Below the pieces are notes generated by a model. It was not told the origin of the DNA and ran no database searches. It worked only from the letters and a program-made list of their open reading frames with translations. 64,000 nt of DNA from Streptomyces sp. NBC_01116 (GTDB lineage Bacteria; Actinomycetota; Actinomycetes; Streptomycetales; Streptomycetaceae). A program made the position numbers and the translations under genes. Positions 43,944 through 52,535 of this stretch are shown piece after piece (position 1 is the stretch's first letter; each line of letters begins with the position of its first letter). The stretch covers positions 6,495,501 through 6,559,500 of the forward strand of contig NZ_CP108644.1 in NCBI RefSeq assembly GCF_041435495.1. The letters run 5' to 3'.

Positions 43944-45491
43944 GTGTCGGCCAGCACATCCCGTACGCTCCCGCCGGAGATCGCCGAGTCCGAGTCTGTG
44001 ATGGCGCTCATCGAGCGGGGAAAGGCTGATGGGCAGATCGCCGGCGATGACGTGCGTCGGGCCTTCGAGGCTGACCAGATTCCGCCAACCCAGTGGAAGA
44101 ACGTTCTGCGCAGCCTCAACCAGATCCTCGAGGAAGAGGGTGTGACGCTGATGGTCAGTGCCGCGGAGTCGCCGAAGCGCGCCCGCAAGAGCGTCGCAGC
44201 GAAGAGCCCGGTCAAGCGCACCGCCACCAAGACCGTCGCGGCGAAGACCACCGTGACCAGGACCGTCGCGGCCACCGCCGCCCCGGCGGCCGAGAGCGGG
44301 GACGCGGTGGCCGACGACGCCGTCGCGGCCGCTCCCGCCAAGAAGGCGGCAGCCAAGAAGACGGCCGCCAAGAAGACCGCCGTGAAGAAGACGGCGGCCA
44401 AGAAGACCGCCGCCAAGAAGTCCGGCAAGCAGGACGACGAGCTCCTCGACGGCGACGAGGCGGCCGAGGAAGTCAAGGCCGGCAAGGGCGAGGAAGAGGA
44501 GGGCGAGGGCGAGAACAAGGGCTTCGTCCTCTCGGACGACGACGAGGACGACGCACCTGCGCAGCAGGTCGCCGTCGCCGGCGCCACCGCCGACCCGGTC
44601 AAGGACTATCTGAAGCAGATCGGCAAGGTTCCCCTCCTCAACGCCGAGCAGGAGGTCGAGCTCGCCAAGCGCATCGAGGCCGGTCTCTTCGCCGAGGACA
44701 AGCTGGCGAACGCCGACAAGCTCGCGCCGAAGCTCAAGCGCGAGCTGGAGATCATCGCCGAGGACGGCCGACGGGCCAAGAACCACCTCCTGGAGGCCAA
44801 CCTCCGTCTGGTGGTCTCGCTGGCCAAGCGCTACACCGGTCGCGGCATGCTCTTCCTGGACCTGATCCAGGAGGGCAACCTCGGTCTGATCCGTGCGGTC
44901 GAGAAGTTCGACTACACCAAGGGCTACAAGTTCTCCACGTACGCCACCTGGTGGATCCGTCAGGCGATCACCCGCGCGATGGCCGACCAGGCCCGCACCA
45001 TCCGTATCCCGGTGCACATGGTCGAGGTCATCAACAAGCTCGCGCGCGTGCAGCGCCAGATGCTCCAGGACCTGGGCCGCGAGCCCACCCCGGAGGAGCT
45101 GGCCAAGGAACTCGACATGACCCCCGAGAAGGTCATCGAGGTCCAGAAGTACGGTCGCGAGCCGATCTCCCTCCACACCCCGCTCGGTGAGGACGGCGAC
45201 AGCGAGTTCGGTGACCTGATCGAGGACTCCGAGGCCGTCGTCCCGGCGGACGCGGTCAGCTTCACGCTCCTCCAGGAGCAGCTCCACTCCGTGCTCGACA
45301 CGCTCTCCGAGCGTGAGGCCGGCGTGGTCTCGATGCGCTTCGGTCTCACCGACGGTCAGCCGAAGACCCTCGACGAGATCGGCAAGGTCTACGGCGTGAC
45401 GCGAGAGCGCATCCGTCAGATCGAGTCGAAGACGATGTCGAAGCTTCGTCACCCGTCGCGGTCGCAGGTGCTGCGGGACTACCTCGACTAG
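43944..45491 (+). CDS. hrdB: Principal sigma factor HrdB
   Basis: 515-residue group 1 sigma-70 factor, the housekeeping sigma of Streptomyces. GTG 43944 lies 6 bases after GAGAGG and gives the expected SASTSRTLPPEIAES start; a TTG two codons upstream is unlikely. Region 1.1 is followed by a long Lys/Ala-rich linker (AKKTAAKKT repeats) and an acidic stretch characteristic of HrdB. Then come region 1.2 (DPVKDYLKQIGKVPLL), regions 2.1-2.4 (RTGRGMLF-like GRGMLFLDLIQEGN, KFSTYATWWIRQAI) and 4.2 (LDEIGKVYGVTRERIRQIE). The C-terminal half is essentially invariant among streptomycetes; the linker is the variable part. Confidence 0.98.
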   Translation: MSASTSRTLPPEIAESESVMALIERGKADGQIAGDDVRRAFEADQIPPTQWKNVLRSLNQILEEEGVTLMVSAAESPKRARKSVAAKSPVKRTATKTVAAKTTVTRTVAATAAPAAESGDAVADDAVAAAPAKKAAAKKTAAKKTAVKKTAAKKTAAKKSGKQDDELLDGDEAAEEVKAGKGEEEEGEGENKGFVLSDDDEDDAPAQQVAVAGATADPVKDYLKQIGKVPLLNAEQEVELAKRIEAGLFAEDKLANADKLAPKLKRELEIIAEDGRRAKNHLLEANLRLVVSLAKRYTGRGMLFLDLIQEGNLGLIRAVEKFDYTKGYKFSTYATWWIRQAITRAMADQARTIRIPVHMVEVINKLARVQRQMLQDLGREPTPEELAKELDMTPEKVIEVQKYGREPISLHTPLGEDGDSEFGDLIEDSEAVVPADAVSFTLLQEQLHSVLDTLSEREAGVVSMRFGLTDGQPKTLDEIGKVYGVTRERIRQIESKTMSKLRHPSRSQVLRDYLD

Positions 45492-45517
45492 ATCGCGCGG
45501 ATCGAGGAAGATTCACC

Positions 45518-45559
45518 GGCCGAGGGCCCGGAACCCCCAGGGGATCCGGGCCCTCCGGC
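45518..45559. terminator. hrdB terminator
   Basis: 11-bp perfect core stem (45522-45532 with 45545-45555), extended by three pairs across a one-base bulge; 30 bases past the hrdB stop. Confidence 0.7.
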
Positions 45560-45634
45560 GTGTCCTCGGGTGCGGACGGTGACCGGCTGGATCACGCTGG
45601 GTGGACCGTTACCGCCTCAGCGTCAGGAGCCTCC

Positions 45635-46465
45635 ATGCCCCGTTCCGTCGTCCGCGCCCTGACCGGGGTGCTCGCCCTGACCGCCGCCGCGGCCGTGCTG
45701 CCTCTCGCCTCGCCCTCCGCGGCGGTCGCGGACAGCATCATCGTCGGCGGACAGCCCGCCCCGGTGGCGGACAGCCCCTGGGTCGTGGCGCTGTCGAGCA
45801 GGGACCGGTTCGGAGGGGCGCGCTCGGGACAGTTCTGCGGCGGCGTCGCCGTGGCGCCCACGAAGATCCTGACGGCCGCCCACTGCCTGAGTGACCAGGC
45901 GCTCGGCGGGCCGGCGGAGCGGGTGAGGGATCTGCTGGTCATCGCCGGCCGGGAGCGGCTGAGCGACTCCACAGGCCGGGAGATCCCGGTCCGGTCCATC
46001 TGGGTGAACCCGGCGTACGACCCCGGCTCCAACGCCGGCGACCTCGCGGTGCTGACCCTGTCCCACGCGATGCCGGAGGGCGGCGTCATCCCGGCGGCCA
46101 CGGGCGAGGACTCCGCCTACCGGGCCGGGACCGAGGCGGCCGTCTACGGGTGGGGCGACACGACGGGAAGCGGCGCCTACGCCTCCGTGCTGCGCTCCGC
46201 GCGGGTCCAGGTCCTGCCGGACAGCGACTGCGAGCGGGCCTACCCGGGCGGCAGGGAGGGTACGTACAAGGCCTCGGCGATGCTCTGCGCGGGCGATCCG
46301 GCGGGCGGCCGGGACGCGTGCCAGGGCGACAGCGGCGGGCCGCTGGTGGCCCGTGGGCGGCTCATCGGCCTGGTGTCCTGGGGCAGTGGCTGCGGGCGCG
46401 CGGGCAGCCCTGGGGTGTACACCCGGGTCTCCGCCGCCCTGGAATGGGCCGAGGGCCGCATCTGA
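45635..46465 (+). CDS. Secreted trypsin-family serine protease
   Basis: 276 residues from ATG 45635, 5 bases after AGGAG. A signal peptide (VVRALTGVLALTAAAAVLPLASPSAAVA region, cleaved near residue 33) precedes IIVGG, the classical S1A activation N-terminus. Triad: His in LTAAHCL, Asp in NAGDLAVL, Ser in CQGDSGGPL. SWGSGCGRAGSPGVY completes the S1 pocket. The very short propeptide suggests it becomes active upon signal cleavage or by trimming a few residues. It follows hrdB, as I recall for S. coelicolor. Confidence 0.9.
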   Translation: MPRSVVRALTGVLALTAAAAVLPLASPSAAVADSIIVGGQPAPVADSPWVVALSSRDRFGGARSGQFCGGVAVAPTKILTAAHCLSDQALGGPAERVRDLLVIAGRERLSDSTGREIPVRSIWVNPAYDPGSNAGDLAVLTLSHAMPEGGVIPAATGEDSAYRAGTEAAVYGWGDTTGSGAYASVLRSARVQVLPDSDCERAYPGGREGTYKASAMLCAGDPAGGRDACQGDSGGPLVARGRLIGLVSWGSGCGRAGSPGVYTRVSAALEWAEGRI

Positions 46466-46610
46466 CCGCGCCCGCCCCGCGTCGGGGCACGGGCGGCGGA
46501 CGCCGGTGCCGCGGCGTGGCCGCGGGCGATCCTCGTGGGACCGGGGCGATGCCCGCGCGTGATCCTCGCGGACGGGCAGCGCTGTCAGGTTGCGGTCCCC
46601 GCGGACGAGA

Positions 46611-46643
46611 ACGGGCGGCTCCCCCGGTGGGGGAGCCGCCCGT
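46611..46643. terminator. Terminator between convergent protease and DUF7455 genes
   Basis: 15-bp perfect stem (46611-46625 with 46629-46643) with a GGT loop. Confidence 0.8.
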
Positions 46644-46688
46644 CGGCCGGTCCTGGACCGGCCCCTGGCTCGTCGTGGATGCGAGGTA

Positions 46689-46922
46689 TCAGTGTTGTTC
46701 CTCGTCGGCGGCAGCCGTCTGCACGGCGGTGAGCCGATCCGTCTCATCCTGTATTTCCGCGGCGATCTTCTTGAGTTCCGGCTCGAACTTGCGCCCGTGG
46801 TGGGCGCAGAAGAGCAGTTCACCGCCACTGATCAGGACGACGCGCAGATATGCCTGGGCGCCGCAACGGTCACAGCGGTCTGCTGCGGTCAGCGGGCTCG
46901 CGGGGGTCAGAACAGTAGTCAC
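46689..46922 (-). CDS. Small zinc-ribbon-like DUF7455 protein
   Basis: 77 residues from GTG 46922, with GAGG about 5 bases upstream on its strand. It has CDRCGAQAYLRV and LLFCAHHGRKF, a CxxC plus CxxH set likely to hold zinc, then an amphipathic helix ending in Glu-Glu-Gln-His. The family is highly conserved in actinobacteria next to sigma-factor and topoisomerase genes and is what I recall as DUF7455. Function unknown. Confidence 0.8.
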   Translation of the reverse strand: MTTVLTPASPLTAADRCDRCGAQAYLRVVLISGGELLFCAHHGRKFEPELKKIAAEIQDETDRLTAVQTAAADEEQH

Positions 46923-47368
46923 GTCGCCTCTTCTCTAGCTCGACGAGCTGTCGTACCAGGGTCAACATCCAACCAGGCCGAAAACGTTCCCGCTCGTGGC
47001 TTTTCTTCGAAACTTCTTCTCGGTGCGGCTGTCCGTTGCCGGTTGGCGGCGAATGTGCCGTATGCGGAGCGCTACGGTTTCGCATTGCTTGTCTAGGGGT
47101 CGGTCCCGCCGGCCGGCTTGCCGGTTTGTTCATGAGGACGTGCCCGGAGCCTAAATGGTTCATGCGTCGAAGGGAACGTGATGTGCACGTCACTCCAACG
47201 AATGATCGAACACCCATGCGAGCCCGGATGAGGCTCGACTAGCATGAGGATTCCCCGAGGGTGGCGTTACAACCGCTCTACCAGGCCTCTGTAGGCTCTC
47301 AGCGGCAACCGAAGCCCAGCCCGATACCCACGGGGGCCCCAGATGAAATTCAGCGAGGAGCGAACCGC
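46923..47368. promoter_or_regulatory. Divergent region upstream of parE
   Basis: 446 bases, less G+C-rich than neighbouring genes. A candidate parE promoter is TTACAA (47267-47272), 19 bases, TAGGCT (47292-47297). CCGGCCGGCTTGCCGG near 47111-47126 is a short self-complementary patch. No small gene with good codon bias found. Confidence 0.35.
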
Positions 47369-49495
47369 GTGACCGCCGAAACGTCCGTGCCGTCCACCGC
47401 GATGCTGACCGGAGCAGGCGGCGACCGGGACAGCTCCAACTACACCGCGCGGCACCTTCTCGTCCTCGAAGGGCTGGAGGCGGTCCGCAAGCGCCCCGGT
47501 ATGTACATCGGGTCCACCGACAGCCGCGGCCTGATGCACTGCCTCTGGGAGATCATCGACAACTCCGTCGACGAAGCCCTCGGCGGCCACTGCGACCAGA
47601 TCGAGGTCATCCTCCACGACGACGCCTCCGTCGAGGTCCGGGACAACGGCCGCGGCATCCCGGTCGACGTCGAGCCCAAGACGGGCCTCTCCGGCATCGA
47701 GGTCGTCATGACCAAGCTGCACGCCGGAGGCAAGTTCGGCGGCGGCTCCTACGCCGCCTCGGGCGGCCTCCACGGCGTCGGCGCCTCCGTGGTCAACGCC
47801 CTCTCCGCCCGCCTGGACGTCGAGGTCGACCGCAACAGCGCGACCCACTCCATCAGCTTCCGGCGCGGCGTCCCCGGCATGTTCACCGAGCAGGGGCCGG
47901 ACAGCCCGTTCGATCCGGCCAACGGCCTGCGCAAGGGCAAGCGCGTCCCCAAGACCCGTACCGGTACCCGGGTGCGGTACTGGGCGGACCGCCAGATCTT
48001 CCTCAAGGACGCCAAGCTCAACCTGGAGACGCTCTACCAGCGCGCCCGCCAGACGGCCTTCCTCGTCCCGGGCCTCACGATCGTCGTCCGCGACGAGCGG
48101 GGGCTGGACGGCGAGGGCAAGACCGAGGAGACGTTCCGCTTCGACGGGGGCATCAGCGAGTTCTGCGAGTACCTGGCCCAGGACAAGGCCGTCTGCGACG
48201 TCCAGCGCCTCAGCGGCACCGGCACCTTCAAGGAGACCGTGCCCGTCCTCGACGACCGCGGCCACATGACCGCCACCGAGGTCACCCGTGAGCTGGCCGT
48301 CGACATCGCCCTGCGCTGGGGCACCGGCTACGACACGACCGTACGGTCGTTCGTGAACATCATCGCCACCCCCAAGGGCGGCACCCATGTCAGCGGGTTC
48401 GAGCGCTCCCTGACCAAGACCGTGAACGAGGCGCTGCGCTCCGCCAAGATGCTGCGGGTCGCCGAGGACGACGTCGTCAAGGACGACGCCCTCGAAGGGC
48501 TCACCGCGGTCGTCACCGTACGACTGGCCGAGCCGCAGTTCGAGGGGCAGACCAAGGAGGTGCTCGGCACGTCCGCGGCCAACCGGATCGTGGCCGGCGT
48601 GGTCGCCAAGGAGCTCAAGGCCTTCCTGACCTCGACGAAGCGGGACGCCAAGGCCCAGGCCAGGGCGGTGCTGGAGAAGGCCGTCGCCGCCGCCCGCACC
48701 CGGATCGCCGCCCGGCAGCACAAGGACGCCCAGCGCCGCAAGACCGCCCTGGAGTCCTCCTCGCTGCCGGCCAAGCTCGCCGACTGCCGCAGCGACGACG
48801 TCGAGCGGAGCGAGCTGTTCATCGTCGAGGGGGACTCGGCGCTCGGCACCGCCAAGCTGGCCCGGAACAGCGAGTTCCAGGCGCTGCTGCCGATCCGCGG
48901 AAAGATCCTCAACGTACAGAAGTCGTCCGTCTCGGACATGCTGAAGAACGCCGAGTGCGGCGCGATCATCCAGGTCATAGGAGCCGGGTCCGGGCGCACC
49001 TTCGACATCGACGCCGCGCGCTACGGGAAGATCGTCCTGCTGGTGGACGCCGACGTCGACGGCGCCCACATCCGCTGCCTGCTGCTGACCCTCTTCCAGC
49101 GCTACATGCGCCCGATGGTCGAGGCGGGGCGGGTCTTCGCCGCGGTTCCGCCGCTGCACCGGATCGAGCTGGTCCAGCCCAAGAAGGGCCAGGACAAGTA
49201 CGTCTACACCTACTCCGACAGCGAGCTGCGCCAGACCCTCCTGGAGTTCCAGCGCAAGAACGTCCGGATCAAGGAGTCGATCCAGCGCTACAAGGGTCTG
49301 GGCGAGATGGACGCCGATCAGCTGGCGGAGACGACGATGGACCCGCGCCACCGCACGCTGCGGCGCATCAACATCGGCGACCTGGAATCCTCCGAGCAGG
49401 TCTTCGACCTGCTGATGGGCAACGAGGTCGCGCCCCGCAAGGAGTTCATCACCAGCTCCGCGGCCACCCTGGACCGCTCGCGCATCGACGCCTGA
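47369..49495 (+). CDS. parE: DNA topoisomerase IV subunit B
   Basis: 708-residue type IIA topoisomerase ATPase subunit, partner of parC at 59242-61698. GTG 47369 has GAGGAG 8 bases upstream. GHKL ATPase: EIIDNSVDEAL, DNGRGIPVD and GGLHGVGASVVNALS. The transducer domain carries the QTK-equivalent FEGQTKE. TOPRIM: IVEGDSALGTA and DADVDGAHI with the metal-binding acids, and LGEMDADQLAETTM near the end. Topoisomerase IV decatenates daughter chromosomes. Streptomyces keeps these as a set separate from gyrBA, as here. TOPRIM lacks the long gyrase insert. Confidence 0.95.
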   Translation: MTAETSVPSTAMLTGAGGDRDSSNYTARHLLVLEGLEAVRKRPGMYIGSTDSRGLMHCLWEIIDNSVDEALGGHCDQIEVILHDDASVEVRDNGRGIPVDVEPKTGLSGIEVVMTKLHAGGKFGGGSYAASGGLHGVGASVVNALSARLDVEVDRNSATHSISFRRGVPGMFTEQGPDSPFDPANGLRKGKRVPKTRTGTRVRYWADRQIFLKDAKLNLETLYQRARQTAFLVPGLTIVVRDERGLDGEGKTEETFRFDGGISEFCEYLAQDKAVCDVQRLSGTGTFKETVPVLDDRGHMTATEVTRELAVDIALRWGTGYDTTVRSFVNIIATPKGGTHVSGFERSLTKTVNEALRSAKMLRVAEDDVVKDDALEGLTAVVTVRLAEPQFEGQTKEVLGTSAANRIVAGVVAKELKAFLTSTKRDAKAQARAVLEKAVAAARTRIAARQHKDAQRRKTALESSSLPAKLADCRSDDVERSELFIVEGDSALGTAKLARNSEFQALLPIRGKILNVQKSSVSDMLKNAECGAIIQVIGAGSGRTFDIDAARYGKIVLLVDADVDGAHIRCLLLTLFQRYMRPMVEAGRVFAAVPPLHRIELVQPKKGQDKYVYTYSDSELRQTLLEFQRKNVRIKESIQRYKGLGEMDADQLAETTMDPRHRTLRRINIGDLESSEQVFDLLMGNEVAPRKEFITSSAATLDRSRIDA

Positions 49496-49707
49496 CCTCC
49501 GGGCGCCCGCGTCGGCCCCCGCTCCCGGACCACCGGAGCGGGGGCCGCGTGCTTTTCGGGGTCCCCGGCCCCGTGGTTCGCGCAGCCGTACGGGACTTCT
49601 GTCACCTGAAGGGGTGAAGCCGGGCGAATGGCGCGCCCGGGATCCTCCCGAACCGCCCATGGTTGGCCATGCGGCCGAAAAGGTCCGTGGATCAGGGGAG
49701 TTGTGCG

Positions 49708-50232
49708 GTGGAGAAGGAAGCAGGGCCGGAGGCCGCGGGAGTGCGGCTCGACGACCCGTGGGACGACGTGCCGGCCCCCGACCGGTACGGCCGGGACGGG
49801 ACGGGCGGCGTCGCGGATCTCGACGCGCCCGCCGCGGCGGGGCCGGATCCCGGGCCCAGCGCGGCCGACATCTACCTGGAGGTGCACCGCAGCGCCGCCT
49901 TCCGCGAGGTGCGCCGCCGCTACCGCCGTTTCGTGGCCCCCGCCGCCGTCGCCTTCCTCCTCTGGTATCTCGCCTATGTCGTCGCCGCGACCACCGCGCC
50001 CGAGCTGATGGCCCGGCCGGTCGCCGGAGCGGTCAACGTCGCGATGGTGGCGGGTCTCGGCCAGTTCCTCACCACGTTCCTGCTCACCTGGGCCTACGCA
50101 CGGCACGCGCGGCTGCGCAGGGACCGGGCCGCGCTCGATCTGCGCTGGGACACCCAGGAGATGACCCGGGGCCTCGGCCGGGAGACGACGAGAGGTCTCG
50201 GCCGGGGGACGACGAGAGGGTGCGGGCGTTGA
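49708..50232 (+). CDS. DUF485 membrane protein partnered with an SSF symporter
   Basis: 174 residues from GTG 49708, 7 bases after a GGGGAG-type ribosome-binding site. An acidic Asp/Gly/Pro leader of about 75 residues precedes YLEVHRSAAFREVRRRYRRF, the DUF485 signature, and two membrane helices (VAFLLWYLAYVVAA; GLGQFLTTFLLTWAYA). DUF485 proteins are small partners encoded just before acetate- or pyruvate-type sodium symporters. The C-terminus has a short tandem repeat (TRGLGRETTRGLGRGTTRG). The next gene overlaps it by four bases, implying coupled translation. Confidence 0.85.
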   Translation: MEKEAGPEAAGVRLDDPWDDVPAPDRYGRDGTGGVADLDAPAAAGPDPGPSAADIYLEVHRSAAFREVRRRYRRFVAPAAVAFLLWYLAYVVAATTAPELMARPVAGAVNVAMVAGLGQFLTTFLLTWAYARHARLRRDRAALDLRWDTQEMTRGLGRETTRGLGRGTTRGCGR

Positions 50233-51821
50233 GGGGCGACCACCAGGCACTCGGCCTGCTGCTGTTCAGCGCGTTCATCGCGGTGACGCTCTTCATCACC
50301 ACCTGGGTCGGGCGCCACCGGCAGGGCTCCGCCGAGGAGTTCTACGCCGGCGGACGCCTGTTCTCGCCCATGGAGAACGGTTTCGCCCTCGCCGGCGACT
50401 ACATGTCGGCGGCCTCCTTCCTCGGGATCTCCGGGCTGATCGCCCTCTTCGGCTACGACGGCATGCTCTACTCGGTCGGCTTCCTCGTGGCCTGGCTGGT
50501 CGTCCTGCTGTTCGTCGCCGAACTGGTCCGCAACTGCGGCCGGTTCACCCTGGCCGACGTGGTCGCGGCGCGGATGGCGGAGCGCCCGGTCCGTACCGCC
50601 GTCGGCACCTCGTCCGTCGCCGTCTCCGTGCTCTACCTGGTCGCCCAGATGGTCGGCGCGGGCAGCCTCGTGGCCCTGTTGCTCGGCGGCACGAGCGACG
50701 CCGCCCGGTCCTGGACGGTGGTCGGGGTCGGCGCGCTCATGGTGATCTACGTGTCGTTCGGCGGCATGCGCGCCACCACCTGGATCCAGATCGTCAAGGC
50801 CGTCCTGCTGATGGCCGGGGCCGTCGCGCTCACGGTGCTCGTCCTGGTCCACTTCCACGGGAACGTCGACAACCTGCTCGACGCCGCCGCCGAACGCAGC
50901 GGCCACGGCCGGGACTTCCTCGCGCCCGGTCTCCGCTACGGCGGGGACCTCACCGCGCGCCTCGACTTCATCAGCCTGGGCGTCGCCCTCGTCCTCGGCA
51001 CGGCGGGGCTGCCGCACATCCTGTCGCGCTTCTACACCGTGCCCACGGCCCGCGCCGCGCGCCGCTCCGTCGTCTGGTCCATCGGCCTGATCGGCAGCTT
51101 CTACCTGATGACGATCGTGCTCGGATTCGGCGCCGCCGCCCTCGTCGGCTCCGCCGAGGTCCGCGCCTCGAACGCGGCGGGCAACACCGCGGTCCCGCTG
51201 CTGGCGCTCCACCTCGGCGGCGGTGAGGGGTCCACCGGCGGAACGATCCTCTTCGCCGTGGTCGCCGCCATCGCCTTCGCCACCATCCTGGCCGTCGTCG
51301 CGGGCATCACGCTCGCCTCGTCCGCGTCCGTCGCCCACGACCTCTACGCCTCGCTCCGCCGCCCCGGGCGCAAGAAGCGCGGCGAGGTCGCCGTGGCGCG
51401 TGTCGCCGCCGCGGGCATCGGCGTGGTCGCGATCGGCCTCGGGCTGCTCGCCCAGGACCTCAACGTCGCCTTCCTGGTGGGCCTGGCCTTCGCCGTGGCC
51501 GCGTCGGCGAACCTCCCGGCCCTGCTCTACTCCCTGTTCTGGCGCGGCTTCACCACGCGGGGCGCGGTCTGGGCGGTGTACGGGGGCCTGGTTCCGGCGG
51601 TCGTCCTGGTGCTGGTGTCACCCGTCGTCTCGGGCAGCCCCGCGTCCCTGTTCCCCGGCGTCGACTTCCAGCTCTTCCCCCTGGAGAACCCGGGCCTGGT
51701 CTCCATCCCGCTCGGCTTCCTGGGCGGCTGGATCGGTACGGTCACCTCGCCGGAGCCGCCCGACGAGGCCAGGCACGCCGAGGCCGAGGTCCGGGCGCTG
51801 ACGGGGGCCGGGGCGGCGTAG
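50229..51821 (+). CDS. Sodium:solute symporter (SSF), acetate/pyruvate ActP/MctC-like
   Basis: 530 residues with about 13 hydrophobic helices. TTG 50229 overlaps the preceding stop as TTGA and has GAGAGGG 8 bases upstream; GTG 50220 is an alternative. SSF landmarks: EFYAGGRLFSPMENGFALAGDYMSAASFLG (seen as FYAGGR and GDYMSAASFLGISG), GLPHILSRFYTV and PALLYSLFWRGF. The pairing with DUF485 is typical of monocarboxylate importers such as ActP. A CitAB-like two-component system lies convergently 40 bases downstream and may control it. Confidence 0.85.
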   Translation: MRGDHQALGLLLFSAFIAVTLFITTWVGRHRQGSAEEFYAGGRLFSPMENGFALAGDYMSAASFLGISGLIALFGYDGMLYSVGFLVAWLVVLLFVAELVRNCGRFTLADVVAARMAERPVRTAVGTSSVAVSVLYLVAQMVGAGSLVALLLGGTSDAARSWTVVGVGALMVIYVSFGGMRATTWIQIVKAVLLMAGAVALTVLVLVHFHGNVDNLLDAAAERSGHGRDFLAPGLRYGGDLTARLDFISLGVALVLGTAGLPHILSRFYTVPTARAARRSVVWSIGLIGSFYLMTIVLGFGAAALVGSAEVRASNAAGNTAVPLLALHLGGGEGSTGGTILFAVVAAIAFATILAVVAGITLASSASVAHDLYASLRRPGRKKRGEVAVARVAAAGIGVVAIGLGLLAQDLNVAFLVGLAFAVAASANLPALLYSLFWRGFTTRGAVWAVYGGLVPAVVLVLVSPVVSGSPASLFPGVDFQLFPLENPGLVSIPLGFLGGWIGTVTSPEPPDEARHAEAEVRALTGAGAA

Positions 51822-51860
51822 GGCGTGACGCAGGGCGTGCGGGGGCGCCACGGCGGCGGT

Positions 51861-52535
51861 TCAGCCCGCGGCCCACGCGTACCGGTGTTCCGGGCGGCCC
51901 GTCTCCCCGTAGCGCAGCGTCAGCCGGACCTTGCCGGTGCGCTCCAGCAGCTTCAGATAGCGCTGGGCCGTCTGGCGGCTCATCCCCGCGCTGTCCGCGA
52001 TCTCCTGGGCGGAGAGCGGGCCGTCGGCGCCGCGCAGGGCACCACGGACGAGCTCGGCCGTGGTGGGGGAGTGGCCCTTGGGGAGGGCCGGCTCGCCCGC
52101 CGCCCACAGCGCGCCGAACAGCCGGTCCACCTGTGCCTGCTCGGCCTCCCCGCCCCCGTCGAGCGCCTGCCGCAGGGTCGCGTACGCCGCCAGCTTCGAG
52201 CGCAGGCCCGCGTAGGTGAACGGCTTCACCAGGTACTGGAGCGCGCCGTGCCGCATCGCGTCCTGCACGGTCGCCACGTCCCGGGCGGCCGTCACCATGA
52301 TCACGTCGACCTGACGGCCGAGGCGGCGCAGTTCCCGTACGACGGCGAGGCCGTTGCCGTCGGGCAGGTAGTGGTCCAGCAGGATCAGGTCCACCGGGAC
52401 CCTCTCGACCGTCTCCAGCGCAGCGGCCGCCGAGTGGGCCTGCGCGGCCACCCGGAAGCCGGGGACCTTGGCGACGTACGCCGCGTTGATCTGCGCCACC
52501 CGGACGTCGTCGTCCACGACCAGGACCTGGATCAC
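51861..52535 (-). CDS. Response regulator, CitB/DpiA/DctR family
   Basis: 224 residues. Receiver domain: VLVVDDDVRVA with the acid pair, phosphoacceptor Asp in LILLDHYLPDGNG near residue 54, and VKPFTY with the conserved lysine. The C-terminal HTH is LSAQEIADSAGMSRQTAQRYLKLLE, as in citrate/C4-dicarboxylate regulators. It overlaps the kinase stop by four bases (ATGA), so the kinase and regulator are translated together. Likely targets are carboxylate uptake or citrate metabolism genes nearby; this is inference. Confidence 0.9.
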   Translation of the reverse strand: MIQVLVVDDDVRVAQINAAYVAKVPGFRVAAQAHSAAAALETVERVPVDLILLDHYLPDGNGLAVVRELRRLGRQVDVIMVTAARDVATVQDAMRHGALQYLVKPFTYAGLRSKLAAYATLRQALDGGGEAEQAQVDRLFGALWAAGEPALPKGHSPTTAELVRGALRGADGPLSAQEIADSAGMSRQTAQRYLKLLERTGKVRLTLRYGETGRPEHRYAWAAG

